The notes under the pieces were generated by a model, which was not told the DNA's origin, did not search any database, and saw only the letters and a program-made list of their open reading frames with translations. From Caulobacteraceae bacterium (GTDB lineage Bacteria; Pseudomonadota; Alphaproteobacteria; Caulobacterales; Caulobacteraceae), in NCBI GenBank assembly GCA_027487945.1, contig JAIYCQ010000018.1, positions 62,001-126,000 on the forward strand: a stretch of 64,000 bases of DNA. Direction: 5' to 3'. The translations under genes were made by a program, and so were the position numbers. Shown one piece after another: positions 45,790 to 54,936 of this stretch (positions within the stretch are counted from its first letter, which is position 1; every line of letters starts with the position of its first letter).

Positions 45790-46488
45790 CTAGGCCCGCC
45801 CCTCGCGCTTGATCAGCATCTGCAGCGCCGCCGACTTCTCGGCGTCCTGGCGGGAGCGGCCGACGGCGTCCTCGGCCTCATGTCCCTCGACATGGACGCG
45901 AACGGTGAAGGACGGCGCGTGGTCGGGTCCCGTGCGGCCGACGACCTCATAGCGGGGCAGCGGCAGGCCCCGGGCCTGGGCCCACTCCTGCAGCTGGGTC
46001 TTGGGATCACGTCCCCGGGCAGGCGAGGGGTCGGCGAACTCCTCGGCCCAGGCCTCGAGAAAGAAGGCGCGGGCGGTGTCGAGCCCGCCGTCGATGTAGA
46101 GGGCGGCCATCAGCGCCTCGCAGGCGTCGCCCAGCACGCCGTCGCTCTCCCGCGCGCCGATCTTGCTGGCCGAACCGGACAGGCGCAGCGCCTGGGCCAG
46201 ACCGATGCGCCGGGCGACGCGGGCGCAGGCCTTGCCGTTGACCAGGGCGGCCAGCCGGGGCGAGAGCACCCCCTCCTTGGCCTCGGGGTCCAGCGCCAGC
46301 AGGCGCTCGGCGGCCAGCAGGTTGAGCACCCGGTCGCCGAGGAACTCCAGCCGCTCGTTGTGGCGCACCTTACGGGCCCCGTCGCCGACGCTGGCGTGGG
46401 TCAGGGCCCGCTCCAGCAGGTCGCGGTCGGCGAAGCTGTGGCCGATACGTTGCTCGAGCGCTTCCACGGCCGGGAGCCGGGCGTTCAT
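45790..46488 (-). CDS. rnc: Ribonuclease III
   Basis: The 232-residue double-strand-specific RNase matures rRNA and regulates mRNAs. It has an N-terminal endonuclease domain with signature NERLEFLGD (E45, D52), the second acidic pair in [15 protein letters not shown] (D and E near 120-123), and a C-terminal dsRNA-binding domain ([21 protein letters not shown] ... [10 protein letters not shown]). Its ATG overlaps the lepB stop (ATGA). The usual next genes era and recO are absent: the downstream neighbour is convergent. Confidence 0.96.
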   Translation of the reverse strand: MNARLPAVEALEQRIGHSFADRDLLERALTHASVGDGARKVRHNERLEFLGDRVLNLLAAERLLALDPEAKEGVLSPRLAALVNGKACARVARRIGLAQALRLSGSASKIGARESDGVLGDACEALMAALYIDGGLDTARAFFLEAWAEEFADPSPARGRDPKTQLQEWAQARGLPLPRYEVVGRTGPDHAPSFTVRVHVEGHEAEDAVGRSRQDAEKSAALQMLIKREGRA

Positions 46489-47264
46489 TTCAGGATGTTG
46501 AAGAACCGGCTGGGCCGGGCGTCCAGCACCCAGGTCCAGGGCTTGAACAGCGAGGCCTCGCCGTTCCAGGACAGCAGGATGATCTGCGCCTTGCCCACCA
46601 GGTTCTCGGCCGGGACGAAGCCGACGTCCGCGCGGCTGTCGGCCGAGTTGTCGCGGTTATCGCCCATGAAGAAGTAGTGGCCGGCCGGCACGAGGAAGAC
46701 CGGGGTGTCGTCCAGATCGCCCCGCGGGCCGCAGTCGTAGGTCTTGTAGGCGCGGCCTTCCGGGTTGATTTCGCGGAAGCGCTCGACCTGTGCGCCGCTC
46801 CAGCAGACGCCGGGATCGCCGGGGCCTTCGGACACGCGGGGCACGGGCTTTTCGTTGATGAAGAGGACGCCGCCCTTCACCTGGATCCGGTCGCCGGGCA
46901 GGCCGACCAGGCGCTTGATGTAGTCGGTGCGGTTATCGGAGGGCAGCTTGAAGACGATGATGTCGCCACGCCTGGGCTCGCTGCCGAACACACGCCCCTC
47001 GAACAGGGCCGGACTGAACGGCGCGGAGTGACGGCTGTAGCCGTAGCTGAACTTGCTGACGATGATGTAGTCGCCCTTCAGCAGGTTCGGCTCCATCGAG
47101 GCGGACGGGATCGTGAACGGCTGGAACAGGAAGACGCGCAGGAACAGCGCGATCAGCAGGGCGTAGACGACGGTCTTGACGATCTCGATCGTCTCCTCGA
47201 CCGCGGCATTCCTTGCGGAGGGCGGGGTTTCGGCTTCCGTCGGCGTATCGGCGGCGTCGGTCAT
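46485..47264 (-). CDS. lepB: Signal peptidase I, copy 1
   Basis: The 259-residue inner-membrane serine protease removes signal peptides. It has an N-terminal anchor ([17 protein letters not shown]), the catalytic Ser56 in PSASMEPNL, Lys117 in [11 protein letters not shown] and the C-terminal box [17 protein letters not shown]. It overlaps rnc by 4 bases, as in many alphaproteobacterial lepB-rnc operons. A second, similar lepB lies 104 bases upstream in the same direction. Confidence 0.95.
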   Translation of the reverse strand: MTDAADTPTEAETPPSARNAAVEETIEIVKTVVYALLIALFLRVFLFQPFTIPSASMEPNLLKGDYIIVSKFSYGYSRHSAPFSPALFEGRVFGSEPRRGDIIVFKLPSDNRTDYIKRLVGLPGDRIQVKGGVLFINEKPVPRVSEGPGDPGVCWSGAQVERFREINPEGRAYKTYDCGPRGDLDDTPVFLVPAGHYFFMGDNRDNSADSRADVGFVPAENLVGKAQIILLSWNGEASLFKPWTWVLDARPSRFFNILK

Positions 47265-47368
47265 GTCGGCGCGCGGCCCTCTTCTCGTGGATGACGCAGG
47301 TCAGCTATCCTGTGTCTGGTTAGTCCCGCATTACGACACGGGCAAGCGCGACGCCCGCGTGCCCGCGT

Positions 47369-48172
47369 TCACGGGGTGACGACGGCGGGCTCGGCCCGGG
47401 CCTTCAGCGAGTGGAAGGTCCGGTCCCAGCGCAGGTCCAGCCACCGCCACGGCTTGAGCAGCGACGCCCCGACGTTCCACGACAGGAGCACGGTCTCGGC
47501 CTTGCCGACCAGGTTCTCGGCCGGGACGAAACCCACCCCGCCGACCTCCGGGATCACCCGGCTGTCGATCGAGTTGTCGCGGTTGTCGCCCATGAAGAAG
47601 TAGTGGCCGTCGGGCACCAGGAAGACGTCGGTGTCGTCCAGCCGGCCGTCGCCGCAGTCATAGGTGACGTAGGTACGGCCCACGGTATTGGTCTCCAGCC
47701 AGCGGGTCGGCACCGCGCCGTTCGGGCAGGACCGGGTCTCGCCCTCCCCGTCCGCCACGCGCCGGAGCGCCTGGCCGTTGACGTGCAGCGCGCCGTCGAT
47801 GACCTGGATGCGGTCGCCGGGCAGGCCGACGAGCCGCTTGATCAGATCGGCATGGCCCTCGGCCGGGGTCTTGAAGACGATGACGTCGCCGCGCTTCGGC
47901 TCGCCGCCGAAGATCCGGCCCTTGAACAATGGCGGACTGAAGGGGATCGAGTTCCTGCTGTAGCCGTAGCTGAACTTGGACACGATCACATAGTCGCCGA
48001 TCAGCAGGTTGGGCTTCATCGAGCCGGACGGGATGGTGAAGGGCTGGAACAGGAAGATCCGCACGACCATCGCGATGAGCAGCGCCCAGGCGACCGTCTT
48101 TGTGATGTCGACCAGTTCCTTGACGGCCTCACCGCGCTGGGTGTCGGACGGTGCGTCGGCGGCGTCGGTCAT
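47369..48172 (-). CDS. lepB: Signal peptidase I, copy 2 (tandem paralogue)
   Basis: The 267-residue paralogue has the same plan: membrane anchor, Ser51 in PSGSMKPNL, Lys112 in [11 protein letters not shown] and [17 protein letters not shown]. The start at ATG 48172 is chosen because both copies then begin MTDAAD and share the bases just before it (GCGCGCCGAC); the frame is open eight codons further. All catalytic residues are kept, so both enzymes should be active. Insertions after the box (VIPEVGG) and in the loop near 145 differ from copy 1. Confidence 0.94.
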   Translation of the reverse strand: MTDAADAPSDTQRGEAVKELVDITKTVAWALLIAMVVRIFLFQPFTIPSGSMKPNLLIGDYVIVSKFSYGYSRNSIPFSPPLFKGRIFGGEPKRGDVIVFKTPAEGHADLIKRLVGLPGDRIQVIDGALHVNGQALRRVADGEGETRSCPNGAVPTRWLETNTVGRTYVTYDCGDGRLDDTDVFLVPDGHYFFMGDNRDNSIDSRVIPEVGGVGFVPAENLVGKAETVLLSWNVGASLLKPWRWLDLRWDRTFHSLKARAEPAVVTP

Positions 48173-48283
48173 GTCGGCGCGCTCTTCTTTCCACATGCGG
48201 GCCCCCGCCCGGTAGACGAGTCCTACGATATCCCGAGCGAAGACGCCCGTTAACTCGCTTTCATGGCGAAGGGGTGCGCCGGT

Positions 48284-48697
48284 CTAGGCGGGCAGCGCCT
48301 CGATGATCACGAAGGCCTGGGCGTAGGGGTGATCGTCGGTGAGCGACAGATGGATGACCGGGACCATGCCCTCGGGCGTGATTTCGGCCAGCCGCGCGGC
48401 GGCCCCGCCGGTCAGGGCCATGGTGGGCTTGCCGCTGCGCAGGTTGACCACGCCCATGTCGGCCCAGTGGACGCCCCGACGCGGCACGCCGGTGCCCAGC
48501 GCCTTGGCGCAGGCCTCCTTGGCGGCGAACCGCTTGGCGTAGCTGGCCGCCCGGCCGCCCTGGGCGTTGACCTTGCGCTCGGAGCGCTCACGCTCGACGG
48601 CGGTGAAGGTGCGCTCGATGAAGCGGTCGCCGAAGCGCTCCAGCGTCTTCTCGATGCGGCGGATGTCGGAGAGGTCCGAGCCGATGCCGATGATCAC
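48284..48697 (-). CDS. acpS: Holo-[acyl-carrier-protein] synthase
   Basis: The 137-residue enzyme transfers phosphopantetheine from CoA to ACP. Marks are [26 protein letters not shown] (metal Asp), [15 protein letters not shown] (metal Glu) and a C-terminal [16 protein letters not shown] strand. It overlaps pdxJ by four bases and precedes lepB, standard for this operon. Confidence 0.95.
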   Translation of the reverse strand: MIIGIGSDLSDIRRIEKTLERFGDRFIERTFTAVERERSERKVNAQGGRAASYAKRFAAKEACAKALGTGVPRRGVHWADMGVVNLRSGKPTMALTGGAAARLAEITPEGMVPVIHLSLTDDHPYAQAFVIIEALPA

Positions 48698-49455
48698 GCG
48701 GCGGCTTCCGTTCTCGCCGCGTCCATCAGGGCGCGCATGCGCTGGATGGCGCCGGTGAGGCCGATGAAGATGGCCTCGCCGATCAGGAAGTGGCCGATGT
48801 TCAGCTCCGCCAGCTCCGGAATGGCGGCGATGGGCGTGACGGTGGCGTAGTCGATGCCGTGGCCGGCGTGGACCTCCAGCCCCAGCTGTCCGGCGAGGGC
48901 GGCGCCGTCGCGCAGGCGGGCGAGGATCGCCTCGGCCCGGTCAGCCTCGCCCGCCCGGAAGGCGTCGCAGTAGGCGCCGGTGTGCAGCTCGACCACCTGG
49001 GCCCCGATCTCGGCCGAGGCGCGGATCTGCACCGGGTCGGCGTCGATGAACAGCGACACGCGGCTGCCGGCGTCGCGCAGCTTCTGCACGGCCGGAGCGA
49101 TGTGGTTGTGGCCGGCGACGATGTTGAGGCCGCCCTCGGTGGTGACCTCCTCGCGCCGCTCGGGCACCAGGCAGGCGGCGCGGGGCCGGTGCGACAGCGC
49201 GATGCCGAGCATCTCGTCCGTGACCGCCATCTCGAAGTTCAGCGGCTTGCCACGCTTGAGGCAGAGGGCCGCCAGCACCTCGATGTCCGCGTCGGAGATG
49301 TGCCGCCGGTCCTCGCGCAGATGGGCGGTGATGCCGTCGGCGCCGGCCGCGAGCGCCAGTTCAGCGGCGCGTGCGGGCTCGGGATAGCTGGCGCCCCGGG
49401 CGTTCCGGATGGTCGCCACATGGTCGATGTTCACGCCGAGGCGGAGGTTGTTCAT
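48694..49455 (-). CDS. pdxJ: Pyridoxine 5'-phosphate synthase
   Basis: The 253-residue TIM barrel joins 1-deoxyxylulose 5-phosphate and 3-amino-1-hydroxyacetone phosphate into pyridoxine phosphate. Family blocks are [66 protein letters not shown] and [11 protein letters not shown]. Length and start are standard. It lies between pyrE (33 bases upstream) and acpS (4-base overlap). Confidence 0.96.
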   Translation of the reverse strand: MNNLRLGVNIDHVATIRNARGASYPEPARAAELALAAGADGITAHLREDRRHISDADIEVLAALCLKRGKPLNFEMAVTDEMLGIALSHRPRAACLVPERREEVTTEGGLNIVAGHNHIAPAVQKLRDAGSRVSLFIDADPVQIRASAEIGAQVVELHTGAYCDAFRAGEADRAEAILARLRDGAALAGQLGLEVHAGHGIDYATVTPIAAIPELAELNIGHFLIGEAIFIGLTGAIQRMRALMDAARTEAAA

Positions 49456-49488
49456 GGGGGCCCCTGTTCTACCCCGTGCAGATAGGGC

Positions 49489-50070
49489 TCAGCGCAGCCG
49501 TCGGCTACCCGGGTCCTGCACGGGGATCGCCGCCAGTTCCGGCGGAAGCTTGTCGGCCTCGTAGGCGGGGACGTCCAGGGTGGCCAGGGCCACGAGGGGC
49601 ACGCCGACATCGGCCCGGCCGCCCGAGCGGTCGACGATACAGGCCGCGGCGATCACCTCGCCGCCCGCAGCGCGGATGGCCTCGATGCATTCGCGGGAGC
49701 TCAGGCCCGTGGTGACGATGTCCTCAACCATGACGACCTTCGCGCCCGGCTCGATATGGAAGCCCCGGCGCAGCTTGAAGGCGCCGCCCTCGCGCTCGAC
49801 GTAGAAGGACTGCACGCCCAGATGCCGGGCCGTCTCGTAGCCGGGGATGATGCCGCCGACGGCCGGGCTGATCGCAACGTCCGGCTGGCCGACCTGGGTG
49901 ACGATCTTCTCCGCCAGCGCCCTGCACAGCCGCTCGCAACGGTCGGGCTGGGCGAAGACCAGGTTCTTCTGCAGGAAGACCGGGCTGTGCAGCCCGCTGG
50001 ACAGCACGAAATGACCTTCGCGCAGGGCGCCGCAGGCGCGGAATTCATCAAGGACGGCTTCGGTGTTCAT
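49489..50070 (-). CDS. pyrE: Orotate phosphoribosyltransferase
   Basis: The 193-residue enzyme makes OMP from orotate and PRPP in pyrimidine synthesis. The PRPP motif is [14 protein letters not shown], with [16 protein letters not shown] at the N-terminus and [16 protein letters not shown] 50070 gives the family's usual N-terminus; the longer open frame overlaps the next gene. It precedes pdxJ as in other alphaproteobacteria. Confidence 0.94.
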   Translation of the reverse strand: MNTEAVLDEFRACGALREGHFVLSSGLHSPVFLQKNLVFAQPDRCERLCRALAEKIVTQVGQPDVAISPAVGGIIPGYETARHLGVQSFYVEREGGAFKLRRGFHIEPGAKVVMVEDIVTTGLSSRECIEAIRAAGGEVIAAACIVDRSGGRADVGVPLVALATLDVPAYEADKLPPELAAIPVQDPGSRRLR

Positions 50071-50129
50071 GCCGGTTCCATACCACCGTCGGCGAATTCT
50101 GGAACCGTGATCGTGAAGGCGGGGCCCCG

Positions 50130-50759
50130 TCAGGCCGCGCCGTCGTCGCCCTTGCCGAAGGCCGGCAGGCTCCAGCCCCAGCGCAGGGCGGCGCCGCGCA
50201 GGCAAAGTCCGGCGGCGAAGCCCGCGCCGCCGGCGACCAGGCGGTCGACGCCGAGACCGGCAAGGCCGACGAACACCGCCGCCGCCAGCAGCGAGGCGGT
50301 GACATAGATCTCCCGCCGCAGCAGGACCGAGGGCTCGCCCGCCAGCACATCGCGGATCACCCCTCCGAAACAGGCGGTCAGCACCCCCATGACGGTGGCC
50401 GGGATCGGCCCGACCCCCAGGCTCAGCGCCTTGGCCGCCCCGACGACGGCATAGGCGGCCATGCCGACCGCATCGAGCCAAAGCAGCGCCCCCATACGCC
50501 AGGGGCGCTCGCCGGCCATCCAGACCGCGACCGCCGCCGCGAGGCAGACGACCAGGTAGCCGGGGCTGGAGATCCAGAACACCGGCGCGTCGATGAGCAG
50601 GTCGCGCAGCGTTCCGCCGCCGACGCCGGTAATGGCCGCGAAGAAGGCGAAGGTGACGATGTCATGCCCCTGCCGCGCCGCCGCGAGGGCGCCGGTCGCC
50701 GCGAAGACGGCCACGGCGGCGTAGTCGAAGACGACGAAGGCGGTTTCGAGGGCGGTCAT
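50130..50759 (-). CDS. TRIC-type cation channel family protein (UPF0126/YadS-like)
   Basis: The 209-residue membrane protein has two repeats of the UPF0126 (Gly-rich) domain: [45 protein letters not shown] and the second copy around [45 protein letters not shown], about seven membrane helices in all. Prokaryotic members form trimeric potassium-type cation channels. It is upstream of pyrE in the same direction, 59 bases away. Confidence 0.9.
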   Translation of the reverse strand: MTALETAFVVFDYAAVAVFAATGALAAARQGHDIVTFAFFAAITGVGGGTLRDLLIDAPVFWISSPGYLVVCLAAAVAVWMAGERPWRMGALLWLDAVGMAAYAVVGAAKALSLGVGPIPATVMGVLTACFGGVIRDVLAGEPSVLLRREIYVTASLLAAAVFVGLAGLGVDRLVAGGAGFAAGLCLRGAALRWGWSLPAFGKGDDGAA

Positions 50760-50790
50760 GGCGCGTCTTGTAGCCGAGGGCGGAACCGTA

Positions 50791-50834
50791 GGGGACAGTT
50801 TAAGATGTCCCTCGGGACACCTTGAACTGTCCCC
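50791..50834. repeat. GGGGACAG...CTGTCCCC palindrome
   Basis: A 44-base inverted repeat centred on TGTCCC-TC-GGGACA with the outer arms GGGGACAGTT and AACTGTCCCC and a few central mismatches. It lies between the divergent TRIC gene and ftsY, so it overlaps a promoter region. The same family is found at 59759 and, degenerate, at 17413. Confidence 0.85.
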
Positions 50835-50881
50835 GATCCTCGACGCGTGACGCCGCCGCTCGCGCCCGCTAGAAGCCCCGT

Positions 50882-51814
50882 ATGGCTGAACAGAAACAAG
50901 GCTGGTTCAAGCGGCTGACCTCCGGGCTGACGCGGACGACCCGCGAGATGACCGAGCAGGTCACCAGCGTGCTGGTGAAGAAGCCGCTCGATCAGGAGCA
51001 GCTCGACCAGCTCGAGGAGATGCTGATCGAGGCAGACCTCGGCCCGCAAGCCGCGGCCCGGATCGCGAAGGCGTTCGGCGAGGCGCGCTTCGGCAAGTCG
51101 TCGACCGAGGGCGAGGTCAAGGAAGCCCTGGCCCAGGCCGTGGCCGCAGAGCTGATCCCGCGTCAGGGCGTGTTCGACCCTCTGTCGGGTCCCAGGCCCT
51201 ATGTCGTGCTGTTCGTCGGGGTCAACGGCTCGGGCAAGACCACGACCCTGGGCAAGATCGCCTCGGACCTGACCGGGCGGGGAGCCAGGGTGCTGATCGC
51301 CGCCGGCGACACCTTCCGCGCCGCCGCCGTCGGCCAGCTGCAGGTCTGGGCCGAGCGGGCCGGGGCCGACTTCATGTCGCGCGAAATCGGCGCGGATTCC
51401 GCGGGCCTCGCCTTCGACGCCGTCGAGCGCGGCCGGGCCGAAGGCTACGACGTGGTTCTGATCGACACCGCCGGCAGGCTGCAGAACAAACAGGACCTCA
51501 TGAACGAGCTCCTGAAGGTCATCCGGGTGATCAAGAAGGTCGATGCGGAGGCCCCGCACGAGACCCTGCTCGTGCTCGACGCCACGGTGGGCCGCAATGC
51601 GCTCGCCCAGGAGAAGATCTTCGGCAACCAGATCGGCGTGTCGGGCATCGTTATGACCAAGCTGGACGGCACCGCCCGCGGCGGGGTGCTGGTGCCGGTG
51701 GCCCAGGCCTCGGACTCCCCCATCAAGCTGATCGGCGTCGGTGAAGGCGTCGAGGACCTGCAACCCTTCGACGCGCGCGCGTTCTCGCGGTCGCTGGTCG
51801 GACTGGAGACCTGA
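50882..51814 (+). CDS. ftsY: Signal recognition particle receptor FtsY
   Basis: The 310-residue SRP GTPase docks ribosome-SRP complexes at the membrane. It has a short basic N-terminus, the N domain (LDQEQLDQLEEMLIEADLGPQAA) and G domain with P-loop GVNGSGKTTTLGK, the insertion-box region AAGDTFRAAAVGQLQVW, DTAGRLQNK, TKLDGTARGG and the end GVGEGVEDLQPFDARAF. It lacks the long acidic A domain of E. coli FtsY, as in other alphaproteobacteria. yciB follows five bases later. Confidence 0.97.
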   Translation: MAEQKQGWFKRLTSGLTRTTREMTEQVTSVLVKKPLDQEQLDQLEEMLIEADLGPQAAARIAKAFGEARFGKSSTEGEVKEALAQAVAAELIPRQGVFDPLSGPRPYVVLFVGVNGSGKTTTLGKIASDLTGRGARVLIAAGDTFRAAAVGQLQVWAERAGADFMSREIGADSAGLAFDAVERGRAEGYDVVLIDTAGRLQNKQDLMNELLKVIRVIKKVDAEAPHETLLVLDATVGRNALAQEKIFGNQIGVSGIVMTKLDGTARGGVLVPVAQASDSPIKLIGVGEGVEDLQPFDARAFSRSLVGLET

Positions 51815-51819
51815 CGGAC

Positions 51820-52416
51820 ATGGCCGGATCGAATACGCGCTGGGTGCGCACGGCGGTCGACTACGGCGCGCCGATCGCCTTCGCGGTGACCTTCTTCGGG
51901 TTCGGGCGCGACATGCTGCTGGCCACGGGCGTGCTGGTCGCCGCCTCGCTGCTGGCCCTGGCGGTCGGCTGGCTGGTCGAGCGGCGGATCGCACCGCTGC
52001 CGCTGATCGCCGGCATCTTCGCGGTGGTGTTCGGCGGGCTGACGCTCATCTTCGACGATCCGACGTTCGTGAAGATGAAGCTGAGCTTCCAGAACGCCGC
52101 CTTCGCCGCGGCCCTGCTGGGCGGGGTGGCGCTGGGCAAGAACCCGCTGAAGCTGCTGCTCGGCGACAGCCTGCGGATGAATGACAGCGCCTGGCGCACG
52201 CTGACGATCCGCTACGGGCTGTACTTCGTGGCCATCGCCGCGGCCAACGAACTGGTGTGGCGAACCCAGACGGACGATGTCTGGGTCGGCTTCCGCATCG
52301 CGGTTCTGCCCCTGGCGATCATCTTCTCCCTGACCCAGGTGCCCTTCATGATGAAGCACCTTCAGCAGCCGGAAGATCAGGCGACGGCGCCCGAACCGCC
52401 CGATCCAGGGGTCTGA
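51820..52416 (+). CDS. yciB: Inner membrane-spanning protein YciB (septation protein A)
   Basis: The 198-residue protein of the YciB/IspZ family has about five membrane helices: DYGAPIAFAVTFFGFGRDMLLATGVLVAASLLALAVGW then LIAGIFAVVFGGLTLIFDDPTFVKMK. The conserved segment FQNAAFAAALLGGVALGKNPLKLLLGD and NELVWR support the call. It is linked to cell envelope and division, with a role that is still poorly defined. It probably forms an operon with ftsY (5-base gap). Confidence 0.93.
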   Translation: MAGSNTRWVRTAVDYGAPIAFAVTFFGFGRDMLLATGVLVAASLLALAVGWLVERRIAPLPLIAGIFAVVFGGLTLIFDDPTFVKMKLSFQNAAFAAALLGGVALGKNPLKLLLGDSLRMNDSAWRTLTIRYGLYFVAIAAANELVWRTQTDDVWVGFRIAVLPLAIIFSLTQVPFMMKHLQQPEDQATAPEPPDPGV

Positions 52417-52495
52417 ACAGGCCGGGATCGTCCGTCGTCAAATCGTCGTGTAGGCTCGCTAGGGTCCGCACCGGACAGCCGGAGGGGGACCTGAC

Positions 52496-53068
52496 ATGGC
52501 GAAAGACAAGTCCGCGAAACGGACCCCGGCCGTCGAGGCCTCGGTCGGACATCTGCTGCATCGCGCCGCACAGCGCGCGCTCGACTTCTACGCCGAGGAG
52601 GCTGGCCCGGGGGCCGTGACCCAGCGCCAGCACGCGGTGCTGGCCGCTGTCGCCGTGCGCGAGGGCGCCGCCCAGGCCGACCTCGTGGCCGCCACCGGCG
52701 TCGACCGCTCGACCCTGGCGGACATGGTCGCCCGCATGATCGACAAGGGCCTGCTGGCCCGCGAACGCTCGACGCTCGACGCGCGCGCCAATGCCGTCCG
52801 ACTCACCGACGCCGGCCGCACGGCCCTGGCGGAGACCGGACCCCGGGCCGCCGCCGCCGACGCCCGCCTGCTGGCCCTGCTGTCCAAGGGCCAGCGCGCC
52901 GTCATTCTGGAAGCCCTGGCCGCCCTGGCGACCGGCGTCGCCATCGAGAAGAAGCCCAAGGCCGAGAAGGCCCCGAAGGCCGACAAGCCGACCAAGGCGC
53001 CGAAGGCCGAGAAGAAGAAAAAGAAGAAGATCAAGCCGATCGAGATCCCCGGCGGTGGCGGGGACTGA
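52496..53068 (+). CDS. MarR-type regulator with a lysine-rich C-terminal tail
   Basis: The 190-residue protein has a winged-helix region: VTQRQHAVLAAVAVREGAAQADLVAATGVDRSTLADMVARMIDKGLLARERSTLDARANAVRLT (about 42-105), the MarR pattern. After residue 145 comes an unusual tail of KPKAEKAPKADKPTKAPKAE repeats with six lysines in a row, like histone H1-type tails of some bacterial nucleoid proteins. The tail probably binds DNA or RNA without sequence choice. No target gene is obvious. Confidence 0.82.
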   Translation: MAKDKSAKRTPAVEASVGHLLHRAAQRALDFYAEEAGPGAVTQRQHAVLAAVAVREGAAQADLVAATGVDRSTLADMVARMIDKGLLARERSTLDARANAVRLTDAGRTALAETGPRAAAADARLLALLSKGQRAVILEALAALATGVAIEKKPKAEKAPKADKPTKAPKAEKKKKKKIKPIEIPGGGGD

Positions 53069-53103
53069 GGCCTGACCTCCATCTCCCCCAGGGAGACGGG
53101 ACC

Positions 53104-53382
53104 CTAGACCTTGATGTCCAGCAGCGACCCCGGCCGCAGAATCTTCTGCGGCGGCTCCTGGGGCGCGGTGAAGGCGGCCCGCACGCGCTCCGCATGCGGC
53201 TGCGCCGTCGTCTCGGCCCGGACGACCGGCGCCTGGACCTGCGGGGCGGCGCCCGCCGCCCGACCCAGAGCCTGCTCGAAGAAGGCCCCGCGCGCACTCT
53301 GCCGCGCATCGCCCGCGCCGCCGGCGCCGCCGGCGGCGGGCGGCGAAATGGTCGGCCAGACAGGGGGGCGGACGACGGTCAC
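53104..53382 (-). CDS. Small hypothetical Ala/Pro-rich protein
   Basis: The 92-residue protein starts at GTG 53382 (no ATG in the frame), is rich in Ala, Pro and Gly, and ends PQKILRPGSLLDIKV, a defined C-terminal end. It lies between the convergent MarR gene and the ccm block. Composition similar to local background and no recognised family make it tentative. Confidence 0.45.
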   Translation of the reverse strand: MTVVRPPVWPTISPPAAGGAGGAGDARQSARGAFFEQALGRAAGAAPQVQAPVVRAETTAQPHAERVRAAFTAPQEPPQKILRPGSLLDIKV

Positions 53383-53498
53383 CGGCGAATCCCGAACGTG
53401 GTTAACAGCGTGGAAACTATGATCCGGCCGATGAAGCGGCGGTTAACGCCGGTTGAGGCGCGGGCGGTTCGGGGCGGCGGAGCCGCCAGGCCTTCCGT

Positions 53499-54011
53499 CT
53501 AGCGCGCCCGGGCGAGCAGCGCTTCGGAATCGGCCGGGGTCAGGGGGCCGCTGTGCTTGGCCAGGATCGTGCCATCGGCGGCGACCAGGAAGGTCTCCGG
53601 CACGCCGGTGACGCCGAACTCAAGGCCTGCCCGGCCGTCCCGGTCGATGAGCTTTGCGCGGAAGGGATCGCCCAGCTTGGTGATGAAGGCGGTGCTGTTT
53701 TCCGGCGCGTCCTTGTAGGCGACTCCGACGATCGGCACGCCCCGGGCGTTCAGCCGCATCAGCTCGGGGTGCTCGATCTCGCAAGGCGCGCACCAGGAGG
53801 CGAAGAAGTTGACCAGCACCGGCCCGCGGGCCGCCTCGGCCAGCGCCACGGGCCGGCCGGTGGCGAGGTCCGGCAGGCTGAGCGCCGGCATCGGCTTGCC
53901 GACCATGGCGTCGGGCTGGACCTGCGGATTACGCTTGAGGCTGAAACCGATGAACAGCACGGCCAGCGCGGCCAGCGCGGCCAGCGGCAGGAAGGCCAGC
54001 CAGCGCTTCAT
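53499..54011 (-). CDS. ccmG: Cytochrome c maturation thiol:disulfide protein CcmG/DsbE
   Basis: The 170-residue membrane-anchored thioredoxin keeps apocytochrome c haem-binding cysteines reduced. It has an N-terminal helix (LAFLPLAALAALAVLFIGFSL), then a TlpA/DsbE fold with FFASWCAPCEIEHPEL (C74, C77) and the cis-Pro loop GVPETFLV. Its start overlaps the ccmD stop (ATGA). Last of the ccmC-D-G operon. Confidence 0.95.
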   Translation of the reverse strand: MKRWLAFLPLAALAALAVLFIGFSLKRNPQVQPDAMVGKPMPALSLPDLATGRPVALAEAARGPVLVNFFASWCAPCEIEHPELMRLNARGVPIVGVAYKDAPENSTAFITKLGDPFRAKLIDRDGRAGLEFGVTGVPETFLVAADGTILAKHSGPLTPADSEALLARAR

Positions 54012-54163
54012 CGGCCCGCCTTGCCGCCCAGACGCTCGACCTCGGCCTTCCAGCGGCGGGCGCGGGCGAGGCTGTCGGCGATCATCCAGGCGAAACCGAT
54101 CGCGCTGACCGCGAAAGCCGGCCAGACGAACAAGGCGTACTTGCCGGTGTCGAGATCGGGCAT
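54008..54163 (-). CDS. ccmD: Haem exporter subunit CcmD
   Basis: The 51-residue single-pass protein (PDLDTGKYALFVWPAFAVSAIGFAWMIADSLARARRWK) matches CcmD in size, topology (one helix, basic cytoplasmic end) and position between ccmC and ccmG. It helps release haem-loaded CcmE from the CcmABC complex. ATG 54163 overlaps the ccmC stop (TGATG). Confidence 0.9.
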   Translation of the reverse strand: MPDLDTGKYALFVWPAFAVSAIGFAWMIADSLARARRWKAEVERLGGKAGR

Positions 54164-54882
54164 CACGCCTCCGCCGCCTTGAGGGCCAGGACCATCGCCC
54201 TGCGCCGCCAGACCTCGGCCCGGATGCGGACCAGCCAAAGCGACCCGAAGGCAGCCATGTAGCCGAGCCCCATCAGCAGCAACGGGATCAGGTAGTCGTT
54301 GGTCATCGCCGGGCCGTCGGCGCGGAACACCGAGGCGCCCTGGTGCAGGCTGTTCCACCAGTCGACCGAGAACTTGACGATCGGCAGGTTGACCAGACCG
54401 ACCAGCGCCAGGATGGCGGCGGCCCGACCGCCTCTGGTCTCGTCGTCCATGGCGGCGCGCAGGGCGATGTAGCCGAGGTAGAAGAGGAACAGCACCAGCA
54501 CCGAGGTCAGCCGCGCGTCCCAGACCCACCAGGTTCCCCACATCGGCTTGCCCCACAGCGACCCGGTGATCAGGGCCAGGGCGGTGAAGACCGCGCCGAG
54601 CGGCGCGGCGGCCTTGGCGGCGGCGTCGGCCAGGGCGTGACGGAACACCAGGCTCAGGAAGCTGGCGACGCCGAGGCAGAGGTAGACGAACAGGGCCAGC
54701 CAGGACGCCGGCACATGGATGAACATCATCCGCACCGTGTCGCCCTGCTGGTAGTCCTCGGGCGCCGCGAAGCCGAGCCAGAGCCCGACCGCGATCAGCA
54801 GGCCGGCCAGCACGCCGAACATCGGCGCGGCCCAGCGCGAGAAGGCCATGAACCGGTCGGGGTTGGCGAGAAAGGACAGCAT
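54163..54882 (-). CDS. ccmC: Haem lyase/exporter subunit CcmC
   Basis: The 239-residue protein with six membrane helices presents haem to CcmE. It holds the periplasmic Trp-rich motif WGTWWVWDARLT (115-126) and flanking haem-ligand histidines in FIHVPASW (H56) and WWNSLHQGAS. It starts the ccmC-D-G run; the upstream neighbour on the same strand is a Spy-like gene rather than ccmB. Confidence 0.96.
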   Translation of the reverse strand: MLSFLANPDRFMAFSRWAAPMFGVLAGLLIAVGLWLGFAAPEDYQQGDTVRMMFIHVPASWLALFVYLCLGVASFLSLVFRHALADAAAKAAAPLGAVFTALALITGSLWGKPMWGTWWVWDARLTSVLVLFLFYLGYIALRAAMDDETRGGRAAAILALVGLVNLPIVKFSVDWWNSLHQGASVFRADGPAMTNDYLIPLLLMGLGYMAAFGSLWLVRIRAEVWRRRAMVLALKAAEA

Positions 54883-54936
54883 CCCGCGCGGCTTACGGCG
54901 GCGGGATCAATGGCGCAAGTCCGTCGCCGCCGCCCC

